Positions 15,042 to 22,412 of a stretch of 22,412 nucleotides of DNA are shown here, piece after piece. The stretch covers positions 1-22,412 of the forward strand of contig CAZUEH010000019.1 in the NCBI GenBank assembly GCA_964619315.1, read 5' to 3'. A program made the translations under genes and the position numbers. Under the pieces are notes generated by a model. It did not search any database, was not told the DNA's origin, and worked only from the letters and a program-made list of their open reading frames with translations. Position 1 is the stretch's first letter. Every line of letters begins with the position of its first letter. This DNA is from Fimisoma sp964619315. Its GTDB lineage: Bacteria; Bacillota; Clostridia; Peptostreptococcales; Anaerovoracaceae.

Positions 15042-16016
15042 ATGGCATTGTTAGCCCTTTATTGGGGAGTGATGATAATTTGCTACATAATAGCTTCTAA
15101 GTTGCGTCACAAGGCAGAAAAATTCAACTTTTTAGAAGAACTGACTAATATTGTCATATATGCACTGGTGTTTGTAATGGGCCTCAGAATGGGCTCTAAT
15201 GAACAAGTGACTTCCAGCCTTGGAACAATTGGACTTCAAGCTGTAGGTATCACTATATTTACTGTCGGTGGCAGTATGATCGCCGTATTTGGTGTAAGAA
15301 AGCTGATGGGGCTAAACAAAAAAGGCCTAACTAAAGCGCAAGCCATTGTGGCGGAAAAAACAGACTGCGAAGAAACCAATACTAAACAAGGCAGTGGCCT
15401 TATATTCACCCTGATTATCTTGGCGTTTGTAATAGGTGGCATGTTGGCAGGGTATTTCCTCGTTCCAGCGATGTTCAAAAATCTCGAGGTATTCCAGAAG
15501 CTGTCCAGCGATTGGCTGGTAGTAGGAATCGCTACATTATTGGGCCTTGTAGGGTTCAATCTTGGCCTTTCGGGAAATATAATCCAAAGCTTCAAAGGCG
15601 TTGGTATAAAAATAATTTTCGTACCCCTTGCAGCCGTAGGCGGAAGCCTTGCGATGGGGGCAGTATACGGACTCATCACTTCATTGTCTGTTAATGAAGC
15701 AGTTGCCATAAGTGCTGGATTTGGTTGGTACACTCTAGCTCCGGGAATGCTTACGGAGGCAGGTTTCGCGGTGGCAGGTGCCGTATCTTTTATGCACAAT
15801 GTAATAAGAGAAACCTTAGGAATTGTAGGAATCCCAATCATAGCAAAGAAGATAGGCTACTTGGAAGCCATTTCAGTTCCAGGTGTTGCAGCAATGGATG
15901 TCTGCATCCCTATAGTAAAGAGAAGTTGCAGAGAAGAAACCATAGTATACTCATTTTGTACTGGTGCACTAATGTGTATCGCAGTGCCAATAGTAGTAAC
16001 TTTTGCTATTGGTTGA
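15042..16016 (+). CDS. lysO: LysO-family (DUF340) transporter, second copy
   Basis: This 324-residue paralogue has the same layout as its upstream neighbour: VMGLRMGSNEQVTSSLGTIG near the start, then SAGFGWYTLAPGMLTEAG, FMHNVIRE, PIIAKKIGYLE and AAMDVCIPIVKRSCREE at the end. The linker is shorter and less acidic (KTDCEETNTKQGSG). The two copies are clearly diverged, so the duplication is not recent. ATG 15042 has ggagggg 4 nt upstream. The tandem, near-equal sizes raise the possibility of a heteromeric exporter, which is inference. Confidence 0.85.
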   Translation: MALLALYWGVMIICYIIASKLRHKAEKFNFLEELTNIVIYALVFVMGLRMGSNEQVTSSLGTIGLQAVGITIFTVGGSMIAVFGVRKLMGLNKKGLTKAQAIVAEKTDCEETNTKQGSGLIFTLIILAFVIGGMLAGYFLVPAMFKNLEVFQKLSSDWLVVGIATLLGLVGFNLGLSGNIIQSFKGVGIKIIFVPLAAVGGSLAMGAVYGLITSLSVNEAVAISAGFGWYTLAPGMLTEAGFAVAGAVSFMHNVIRETLGIVGIPIIAKKIGYLEAISVPGVAAMDVCIPIVKRSCREETIVYSFCTGALMCIAVPIVVTFAIG

Positions 16017-16026
16017 TTAGAAAGCG

Positions 16027-16057
16027 AAGACCCACTTCATTGAAGTGGGTCTTTTTT
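16027..16057 (+). terminator. Strong terminator after the lysO pair
   Basis: agacccacttca (16028-16039) and tgaagtgggtct (16041-16052) are perfectly complementary, with the innermost pairs opening to form the loop, followed by a run of T to 16057. It marks the boundary between the housekeeping DNA and the CRISPR locus. Confidence 0.93.
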
Positions 16058-16093
16058 ATGGATATTAACCTTCTTGAAGCGATTACAAAAAAT

Positions 16094-16207
16094 AAAAAAC
16101 CCGCCATAGGCAGGTTAGTTCACACACTGTGAAGTCCCGAAGGACGATTTGAATAAATTTTTATTTGAACTCGTAGTGTTAAACCAAAAGGTAATCAATC
16201 TTTGGTT
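16094..16207 (-). ncRNA. tracrRNA of the type II-A CRISPR system
   Basis: On the minus strand, 16200-16163 is the anti-repeat to the repeat at 22377. It gives a 17-bp upper helix (opposite CGTAGTGTTAAACCAAA, 16172-16188), a bulge of AGU against one G, and a lower helix ending UCAAAU. Beyond it lie an A/U-rich nexus, hairpin GTCC-TTCG-GGAC (16145-16134), hairpin TTCACAGTGTGTGAA (16133-16119), and terminator CCTGCC-TAT-GGCGGG (16114-16100) with six T. The expected length is about 114 nt. It is read away from cas9. It should pair with crRNA and load Cas9, with RNase III processing as known for type II. Confidence 0.93.
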
Positions 16208-16213
16208 ACTCTT

Positions 16214-16241
16214 ATTATACCGCAATAAAATAATTTTGCAA
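16214..16241 (-). promoter_or_regulatory. tracrRNA promoter
   Basis: On the minus strand TTGCAA (16241-16236) and a perfect TATAAT (16219-16214) are 16 nt apart. The predicted start near 16207 lies 7 nt before the anti-repeat. Confidence 0.83.
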
Positions 16242-16303
16242 GGGCTTTTTAAATAAAACTTTAACAAACATCCTCTTCCCCTATATTATTTTTTGGAAAA
16301 GTA

Positions 16304-16324
16304 TGCTATAATATGCATATTATA
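16304..16324 (+). promoter_or_regulatory. cas operon promoter with overlapping palindromic operator candidate
   Basis: An extended -10, TGCTATAAT (16304-16312), precedes cas9 without a good -35. The 18-bp perfect palindrome tataatatgcatattata (16307-16324) covers the -10 and continues past it. It also places a TATAAT on the opposite strand. The rest of 16240-16377 is AT-rich; aaaggag at 16364-16370 is the cas9 ribosome site. Confidence 0.65.
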
Positions 16325-16377
16325 ATTTTATGAACGTGAGGAATTCAGGGCATTATTACAATTAAAGGAGATTCACT

Positions 16378-19300
16378 ATGAAAAAGAATTTTAAAGATGA
16401 TTATTACCTTGGCCTAGATATAGGTACAGAATCTGTCGGCTGGGCAGTTACAGACACTGCCTATAAAATACTTAAGTTTGGTGGCAATGCAATGTGGGGT
16501 GTGCGCCTTTTTGACGAAGCGCAAACTGCCGCTGAGCGTAGAACACAACGTTCAGCTCGCCGTCGCTTACAACGCCGAAACAATCGTCTTCTCCTGCTGC
16601 AGGAAATATTTGCACAAGAAATCGCTAAATGTGATCCCACTTTTTTTCAAAGACTTAATGATAGCTCGTTGTTAGCTGAGGATAAGACGGATTATCAATT
16701 TAATACACTTTTTGCAGATCCAAATTATACTGATGCGGACTATCACGAAGAATACCCAACGATATATCATTTACGCAGCGCACTAATAGAAGAAAACGAT
16801 GTAGATGACATACGTTTAATTTACCTTGCTTTGCATCATATACTAAAGCATCGAGGCCATTTTCTTTTCGAAGGATCCTTGGAAAGTGCGACGGATTTTT
16901 CAAATATATATAGTTCCTTTATAAGCGTGATGAATGAACGTTTTGAATGCTCATTTTCTGTTGAGGAAGACTATGTGAAACAGTTAGAAGCAACTTTGAA
17001 ACGCAGAGATTTGCGTGGAAAGCGAAAAAAGGAAGCGATCGTAACAGCATTAGGATTGAACAAAGCTAATAAGCAAGAGCTTGAAGTGCTGAGCCTAATC
17101 GTTGGATTAAAAGGAAAACCGTCAGTTATCTTTCCTGATGACCCTGATGCGCAAGCTATGGGCAAAGAAAGTTTTAGCTTTGCCGATGCCTCATATGAAG
17201 ATAAGCGTCTTGAATTGGAAACGGCATGCCCGGAAATTTGTGAAGGGTTAGATGCCATTAAGAGTCTATATGATTGGGATCTTCTTACCGAAATTCTAAA
17301 TGGTAAGGCTAATTTGTCCGATGCAAAAGTGGCTCTTCACGAAAAACATCAGAAGGACTTAACTCTTCTCAAAGCAGTAGTGCGTCAACATCTGCCAAAA
17401 GCAAGCTATACAAAGATATTTAGAAGTTCAGCACAAGAAAACAACTATGTTCATTACATCGGACATACTCAGGCAAAAAACATTCGTGAGAATGTGAAAC
17501 GATGTACAAATGATGACTTTTATAAACTTCTCAAAAAAGAGTTGAAGAACGTCGCTGACGATGATGCTAATAAGATTTTATCAGAAATAGAAGACGGTAC
17601 ATTTCTTTCCCTTCAAGTTTCTGGAAGCAACGGAGTAATCCCTCATCAATTGCATCAACGTGAACTGGTACAAATTCTAACTCTGGCAGCCAAGAAATTC
17701 CCGTTCCTCAATGAAGTTGATGAAACCGGACTAACTAACCAGCAAAAGATAGAAAAGATTTTTGCTTTTCGTATTCCTTACTATGTAGGGCCTCTAAACA
17801 CGCATCATTCTCAATTTGGTGGAAATAGCTGGATGATACGCAAAGAGGGCAAGGAGGGTGCTATTCGCCCATGGAATTTCGATGAAATAGTTAATTTAGA
17901 TGCTTCTGCCGAAGCGTTTATACGCCGTATGACTAACAAGTGCACCTATCTGCTTGGCGAAGATGTGTTGCCTAGGCATTCGTTGCTGTACTCAGAATTC
18001 ACTGTTCTAAATGAATTAAATAACTTAAAAATAAAGGACACTCCAGTTTCTGCAGAACTTAAAACTAAGATTTTTGAAGGTTTGTTTAAAACTAAATCAA
18101 AAGTTACAGGCAAAGCCCTTCTCAGCTTTTTGAAAAGCGAGGGAAACGATTTGACAGAAGAGGATCTTTCTGGCTTTGATAAGGATTTCTCATCTTCACT
18201 TACTTCCTATTTGGATTTCAGTAAAAAAGTTTTTGCAAACACTCCAGATCAAATGGAAGATGAAGCTACCATAAAAATGATCGAACAGATTATTCAATGG
18301 ATTTGCCTCTATGGTGAAGATAAGAAAATGTTGCGTCGAATTATCCAAAGAGAATATCCTGACAGATTTACGGATATGCAGTTAAAAGCAATCAGCGCAC
18401 TACGATATAGTGGTTGGGGTCGACTTTCCCATGCACTATTAGAGGATACATATGGTGGTCCGAATGACGGTACTGGCGTAATCATGACTATTATGGAGGC
18501 TCTGCGAGAAGGTACCGACAATATGATGCAACTCCTAAGTAATCGTTACACCTTCACAGAAGAAATCCAGCGCAAAAATGAAGAACGTCAAAACATTATT
18601 ACCAAAGTTACCTATGATTCAACTGTGGCAGATTTGTACTGCTCGCCAAGCGTAAAACGTGCTTTATGGCAAGTCGTTTCCATTAGCCAAGAAATTTGCA
18701 AAATAATGGGCAAACCTCCTACGCGCATATTTTTAGAAATGGCTCGTGGTGGCAAGGAAGTCAAAAAAGGTGACGCAGGCAGAACTAAGTCTCGCAAAAC
18801 TCGCCTGATGGAATTATATGCGAATATTAAAAATGAGTCTCGCGACTGGAAAGATGAACTGGAGAAAACCCCGGACGATTCTTTTCGTAGCATAAAATTA
18901 TACCTATACTACACTCAAAAGGGTCGTTGTATGTATTCTGGTGAATCCATTGCGCTTAGTGAATTGGCTAACACCAATATATATGATAGAGACCATATAT
19001 ATCCACAATCAAAGACCAAGGACGACAGTCTTACCAATCTTGTTTTGGTTCGTAAGGACATAAACAGTCACAAGAGCGACAACCATATCTCTCCAGAAAT
19101 ACAGCAAAAGATGCGTCCATTTTGGCAAGAACTTTTGCGTGAAGGACTAATTTCACAGGAAAAATTCAAACGCCTCACCCGCACAACTCCACTAACACAG
19201 GATGAACTTGGTGGATTTATTCAGCGCCAACTCGTAGAAACAAGACAATCATCGAAAGCAGCTGCAGAACTTTTCCAAAGGCTATATCCGGAAAGCGAAA

Positions 19301-20466
19301 CGGTTTATGTTAAGTCCGAACTATCTAGCGATTTTAGACATGAACATGATTTTGTCAAGTCACGTACAGTAAATGACTTCCATCATGCTAAGGATGCTTA
19401 TTTGAACATAGTGGTTGGTAACGTTTACCATGAAAAGTTCACTTCTAATCCTGCAAAATGGTTGAAGAAAAATAAAAATGCCGTGTATAGTCTGAATCAA
19501 ATGTTCAAGCGCGAGCTCATTGGCCGAAACGGCAATTTGGTTTGGAGTATGGGCAAGGATGGCACTATAGATACAGTGCGCAAAACCATGGCAAAAAATA
19601 ATATTTTATATACTCGTCATTCCACAGTCACCAAAGGAGGATTTTTCAAGCAACAACCAATTCCAGGCAAAGACAAGAAACCTGGTTTGCTCGTTGCAAG
19701 AAAAGATGGATTGGATCCGCAAAAATATGGAGGATATACAGGTGTAGTCCCTGCTTACTTTGCTTTAGTTGAATCTGATGACAAAAAAGGAAAGAAACGT
19801 ACCATTGAAGCAGTTCCGCTACATTTAGTTGATCAATTTGAAAAGGATCAAAACGCCTTTGTTGAATATTGCCAAGAACACTATGGATTAATCAATCCGG
19901 TAGTTAAGATTAGAAGAATTATGAAAAATTCACTGTTGGTAGTCAACGGTTTTCCTATGCATTTGAGAGGGAAGACTGATGCGCGACTATCTGTACAGGG
20001 GGCCGTTCAACTTTGTTTAAGTGAAAATCACTATTCATATTTTAAACATATAGAAAAATATATCGAGCGTAATGCAAAGCGTGTTGACAAAAAACAAAAC
20101 CTACCTATTCGTGCTACATACGACAAGATTACAGCCCAAGAAAACCTTGAACTATATGATGCACTTGTGCAAAAACAAATAAATACTATATACAATAATC
20201 GCCCTAACAACCAAGGTGAGCAATTGATACAATGCCGTGAAACTTTCGCCAATTTAGGCATAGCGGAACAAGCAATGGTTTTAAATGAGATTATTAATTT
20301 GTTGCGTTGTCGCCCTATTGCCGCAAATTTGGCTTTGCTAAATAAAGGACAGCATACAGGTGTCATGCTAATTAGCAAGAATATTTCCGCCTTTTATAGT
20401 GTGCTATTAGTCAACCAATCAATAACAGGTCTATACTCCCAGACCATAGATCTGTTGCGTGTATGA
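16378..20466 (+). CDS. cas9: CRISPR-associated endonuclease Cas9 (type II-A)
   Basis: Cas9 cuts DNA guided by crRNA:tracrRNA. The 1362-residue protein has RuvC-I LGLDIGTESVGWA (Asp14), an arginine-rich bridge helix (AERRTQRSARRRLQRRNNRL, about 52-71), a large recognition lobe, RuvC-II IFLEMARGG (Glu787), the HNH site YDRDHIYPQS (His873) and RuvC-III HHAKDAYLN (His1003, Asp1006). The C-terminal PAM-interacting part follows. All catalytic residues are intact and the length is close to Streptococcus pyogenes Cas9 (1368). ATG 16378 follows aaaggag by 7 nt. The stop overlaps the cas1 start by 4 nt. Arginine codons are mostly CGN, unlike the AGA of neighbouring housekeeping genes. The PAM cannot be read from sequence. 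Confidence 0.98.
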   Translation: MKKNFKDDYYLGLDIGTESVGWAVTDTAYKILKFGGNAMWGVRLFDEAQTAAERRTQRSARRRLQRRNNRLLLLQEIFAQEIAKCDPTFFQRLNDSSLLAEDKTDYQFNTLFADPNYTDADYHEEYPTIYHLRSALIEENDVDDIRLIYLALHHILKHRGHFLFEGSLESATDFSNIYSSFISVMNERFECSFSVEEDYVKQLEATLKRRDLRGKRKKEAIVTALGLNKANKQELEVLSLIVGLKGKPSVIFPDDPDAQAMGKESFSFADASYEDKRLELETACPEICEGLDAIKSLYDWDLLTEILNGKANLSDAKVALHEKHQKDLTLLKAVVRQHLPKASYTKIFRSSAQENNYVHYIGHTQAKNIRENVKRCTNDDFYKLLKKELKNVADDDANKILSEIEDGTFLSLQVSGSNGVIPHQLHQRELVQILTLAAKKFPFLNEVDETGLTNQQKIEKIFAFRIPYYVGPLNTHHSQFGGNSWMIRKEGKEGAIRPWNFDEIVNLDASAEAFIRRMTNKCTYLLGEDVLPRHSLLYSEFTVLNELNNLKIKDTPVSAELKTKIFEGLFKTKSKVTGKALLSFLKSEGNDLTEEDLSGFDKDFSSSLTSYLDFSKKVFANTPDQMEDEATIKMIEQIIQWICLYGEDKKMLRRIIQREYPDRFTDMQLKAISALRYSGWGRLSHALLEDTYGGPNDGTGVIMTIMEALREGTDNMMQLLSNRYTFTEEIQRKNEERQNIITKVTYDSTVADLYCSPSVKRALWQVVSISQEICKIMGKPPTRIFLEMARGGKEVKKGDAGRTKSRKTRLMELYANIKNESRDWKDELEKTPDDSFRSIKLYLYYTQKGRCMYSGESIALSELANTNIYDRDHIYPQSKTKDDSLTNLVLVRKDINSHKSDNHISPEIQQKMRPFWQELLREGLISQEKFKRLTRTTPLTQDELGGFIQRQLVETRQSSKAAAELFQRLYPESETVYVKSELSSDFRHEHDFVKSRTVNDFHHAKDAYLNIVVGNVYHEKFTSNPAKWLKKNKNAVYSLNQMFKRELIGRNGNLVWSMGKDGTIDTVRKTMAKNNILYTRHSTVTKGGFFKQQPIPGKDKKPGLLVARKDGLDPQKYGGYTGVVPAYFALVESDDKKGKKRTIEAVPLHLVDQFEKDQNAFVEYCQEHYGLINPVVKIRRIMKNSLLVVNGFPMHLRGKTDARLSVQGAVQLCLSENHYSYFKHIEKYIERNAKRVDKKQNLPIRATYDKITAQENLELYDALVQKQINTIYNNRPNNQGEQLIQCRETFANLGIAEQAMVLNEIINLLRCRPIAANLALLNKGQHTGVMLISKNISAFYSVLLVNQSITGLYSQTIDLLRV

Positions 20467-21338
20467 GTTGGCGTACAGTGGTAATATCTAATACAGCTAA
20501 GTTAGATTATAAGTTGAATTGTATGATGGTACGGCAAAACGATGTTACCACTCAAATCCACCTAAGCGAAATAGGAACGCTTATACTAGAGAGTACGGCT
20601 ATATCACTAACAGCAAGTTTGCTGTGTGAACTTATGCACCAAAAGATAAAAGTAATTTTTTGTGATGAGAAGCGCAACCCACAATCGGAACTTGTTCCTT
20701 ACTACGGCTGTCATGATACGAGCGCCAAAGTTCGTTCCCAAGTAAAGTGGTCTGATGAAGTCAAATCACTTGTTTGGAGAGAAATCGTAACTGGGAAAAT
20801 CCGCAATCAACGTAATCTTCTTAACGGTTTAGGGTTAGAGCAAGCGGAACTACTAGACGGCTATATACAAAACATTGTTCCTGGAGACGCGACTAACAGA
20901 GAAGGTCACGCAGCAAAGGTGTATTTTAATGCCCTGTTTGGCGCTTCCTTTACGCGCAATACTCCGTGCATAATAAATGCCGCCCTCAATTATGGGTATG
21001 GCATATTGCTTTCAGCTTTTAATCGAGAAATAGTTGCCAGCGGCTATATTACGCCGCTTGGCATATTTCACGACAATGTTAATAATCCCTTTAACTTCGG
21101 TTGTGATTTGATGGAGCCTTTTCGCATCTTAATTGATAAAAAGGTTCATGCTATTGCGCCAGAAAAGTTCGGAAAGGAGGAAAAGCTGCAACTTGTGGAT
21201 GTCCTCAATCAGGAAGTGATGATTCGTGGCAAACGAAGTGATGTGGCGAATGCCATTAAAACATACAGCCATAGCGTTTTTGATGCCATAGAGAAAAAGG
21301 ATGTTACCCTGATTGCCTTTTATCAAGATGAGCTATAG
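20463..21338 (+). CDS. cas1: CRISPR adaptation integrase Cas1
   Basis: Cas1 with Cas2 inserts new spacers at the leader end of the array. The 291-residue protein has the active-site set Glu147 (TNREGHAAKVYF), His203 (GIFHDN) and Glu218 (DLMEPFR), matching the positions in type II-A Cas1. It overlaps cas9 by ATGA and cas2 by 11 nt. No truncation is seen. Confidence 0.97.
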   Translation: MSWRTVVISNTAKLDYKLNCMMVRQNDVTTQIHLSEIGTLILESTAISLTASLLCELMHQKIKVIFCDEKRNPQSELVPYYGCHDTSAKVRSQVKWSDEVKSLVWREIVTGKIRNQRNLLNGLGLEQAELLDGYIQNIVPGDATNREGHAAKVYFNALFGASFTRNTPCIINAALNYGYGILLSAFNREIVASGYITPLGIFHDNVNNPFNFGCDLMEPFRILIDKKVHAIAPEKFGKEEKLQLVDVLNQEVMIRGKRSDVANAIKTYSHSVFDAIEKKDVTLIAFYQDEL

Positions 21339-21648
21339 ATTTATGCGAATATTAGTATTTTTTGATTTGCCCACAACCACTGCTACTCATCGTAGATCTT
21401 ATTCGCAATTTAGAAAGCACCTAATTAAAAGCGGATTTATGATGATGCAAGAGTCCGTATATTGCAAGCTTGCGCTTAATCAAACTGCTGCTGATGCTAT
21501 CATAAATAATCTCGAGAAAAACAAACCGTCAGAAGGGCTAATTGAAGTGCTTACTATTACAGAGAAGCAGTTCTCAAAAATACAGCGCATCGTAGGCGAC
21601 TATCATTCCGCTGTGTTAGATACTACAGAAAGGATAATAGTGTTATGA
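21328..21648 (+). CDS. cas2: CRISPR adaptation protein Cas2
   Basis: This is the structural partner of Cas1 in spacer integration. The protein is 106 residues if it begins at ATG 21328 (MSYRFMRILVFFDLP), the start that matches other type II-A Cas2 proteins; TTG 21313 and ATG 21343 are alternatives. Asp13 in FFDLP is the conserved residue, followed by RRSYSQFRKHLIKSGFMMMQ and the family's QESVYCKL. No clear ribosome site precedes it, so translation is probably coupled to cas1, which it overlaps by 11 nt. It overlaps csn2 by 4 nt. Confidence 0.95.
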   Translation: MSYRFMRILVFFDLPTTTATHRRSYSQFRKHLIKSGFMMMQESVYCKLALNQTAADAIINNLEKNKPSEGLIEVLTITEKQFSKIQRIVGDYHSAVLDTTERIIVL

Positions 21649-22322
21649 AACTTGTGCATCCTGAAATAAACTTTCATATACAGCTTCCTGAAGGCGAGCT
21701 TGTAGCGTTTGTTATAGAGAATCCAAAAGCTTTTTATCGTTATTCTCGCGAGTTATATGAGCAAGCCAATGGTAGTGATGGAGCCTTTGTGTTATCAGAA
21801 GATGGGGAAGTATTAAAATTGAACAAACTGCTTTCCTTTTTGCCGGATCCTTTTGCTATAGATATAAACCAACGGCAAATACTAAACAAAGTGTACTCCA
21901 TGCTGCAGGAAGAAATTGTGACTGGCAAAGAACAGGAACGATTTTTTACTATTAACCAACAACTACTTCAATTAATTGATAATGCTTCATCTTCATTTCC
22001 TTTCCCACTATGTTGTGATGACATTGCAGATATCTCTGTGCTATTTAAGGCGATGAATGTTGCATTGTATCAAGAAGAAGGGTTATCTTTTGTTGAACAA
22101 TTAATAGATTATATTAAAATATCGAGCCAATTGTTAAGCAGGCGCGTTTTTGTTTTTCATCATATGCAAGATTATGTTGAAACTGACCACTGGGAGCACT
22201 TGGAAAAAGTTGCTTCACATACTAAAACAACGTTGGTTTTCCTTGAAAAATCAACGAATTCGTGGTATAATAATTATCATGGGAAGTATATTATTGACAA
22301 AGATTTATGTGAAGTTTTTTAG
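21645..22322 (+). CDS. csn2: Csn2, type II-A adaptation protein
   Basis: Csn2 forms a ring-shaped tetramer that slides on DNA ends and is needed for spacer acquisition in type II-A systems. The 225-residue protein has the size and features of the short Csn2 subfamily: MKLVHPEINFHIQLPEGELV at the start, an acidic helical middle and SQLLSRRVFVFHHMQDYV near residue 165. Its presence defines subtype II-A. The start ATGA overlaps cas2. Its last 80 bases contain a near-consensus promoter for the array, so this coding end has a second role. Confidence 0.92.
   Translation: MKLVHPEINFHIQLPEGELVAFVIENPKAFYRYSRELYEQANGSDGAFVLSEDGEVLKLNKLLSFLPDPFAIDINQRQILNKVYSMLQEEIVTGKEQERFFTINQQLLQLIDNASSSFPFPLCCDDIADISVLFKAMNVALYQEEGLSFVEQLIDYIKISSQLLSRRVFVFHHMQDYVETDHWEHLEKVASHTKTTLVFLEKSTNSWYNNYHGKYIIDKDLCEVF
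22243..22271 (+). promoter_or_regulatory. Array (pre-crRNA) promoter inside the csn2 3' end
   Basis: TTGAAA (22243-22248), a 17-nt spacer and a perfect TATAAT (22266-22271) with extended TG at 22263-22264. The start would be near 22278, about 99 nt before the first repeat and in the array direction. A TTGACA at 22294-22299 lacks a good -10. Confidence 0.75.
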
Positions 22323-22376
22323 CTTCCCCGCCCTTGGTTTGCAGCGCGGGTCGTGCCGCGTTACGCGAGAATTGAG
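22323..22376 (+). other. CRISPR leader
   Basis: These 54 nt between csn2 and the first repeat are markedly more GC-rich than their surroundings. cccgc (22327-22331) can pair with gcggg (22346-22350). The last bases, aattgag, resemble the ATTTGAG-type leader end that type II-A Cas1-Cas2 recognises next to the first repeat. Confidence 0.75.
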
Positions 22377-22412
22377 GTTTGAGCGTAGTGTTAAACCAAA
22401 GGGTAATCAAAC
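22377..22412 (+). CRISPR. First CRISPR repeat (36 nt), array continues beyond the window
   Basis: The unit runs from GTTTGAGCGTAGTGTTAAAC to its end GTAATCAAAC, exactly 36 nt, with the GTTT...AAC ends usual in type II-A. It ends at the last base of the window, so no spacer is visible. Identity rests on its match to the tracrRNA anti-repeat 6 kb upstream and its place after csn2. Confidence 0.88.

Noticed and set aside
16163..16200. Solitary degenerate CRISPR repeat upstream of cas9
   Set aside because: It resembles the repeat but carries a 2-nt insertion at the expected bulge. On the minus strand it is preceded by a promoter and followed by hairpins and a terminator, so it is the tracrRNA anti-repeat.
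22294..22322. TTGACA at the end of csn2 as the array promoter
   Set aside because: The hexamer is perfect, but the -10 at the correct spacing is ttttag. The TTGAAA/TATAAT pair 50 nt upstream is much better.

Overview
The window is about 22.4 kb of AT-rich DNA with strong AGGAGG-type ribosome binding sites, several TTG starts and consensus sigma-A promoters. This points to a low-GC Gram-positive anaerobe of the Bacillota, most likely class Clostridia. The gene order yqeY, phoH, ybeY, cdd, era, recO, glyS, ppdK is the classic Bacillota housekeeping block. A type II-A CRISPR locus in an anaerobic Clostridia-like background fits a host-associated species. Placement below class is a guess.

Positions 1-2570 hold the tail of a YqeY-like gene and its terminator. 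A molybdenum cofactor cluster follows: moaC, mogA/moaB and, beyond a reversed PHP phosphoesterase gene, a MOSC-domain gene. A strongly folded 68-nt element precedes moaC. Positions 2570-11201 hold a one-directional block of RNA, ribosome and DNA-repair genes: phoH, ybeY, cdd, era, recO, a DUF4342 protein with a long 11-residue repeat tail, and glyS. It ends with a pyruvate, phosphate dikinase homologue and a NimA-like flavoprotein gene. The dikinase homologue is the most unusual gene here. It reads through without a frameshift and keeps the PEP/pyruvate site, but it lacks the whole central phosphohistidine domain and has altered ATP-site residues.

Positions 11202-16057 encode membrane transport and pyrimidine salvage. 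A small multidrug export protein gene converges on a uraA-pyrR operon read on the minus strand. That operon has a legible PyrR attenuator: perfect promoter, PyrR-binding hairpin, antiterminator and terminator. Divergent from it are two tandem LysO-family genes closed by a strong terminator.

Positions 16060-22412 are a type II-A CRISPR-Cas locus: a divergent tracrRNA, cas9, cas1, cas2 and csn2 (overlapping by 4, 11 and 4 nt), a short leader, and the first 36-nt repeat, which ends exactly at the window edge. A near-consensus promoter for the array lies inside the 3' end of csn2, and the cas9 promoter carries an 18-bp perfect palindrome over its -10 box. The cas genes use CGN arginine codons where the neighbours use AGA, consistent with transfer.
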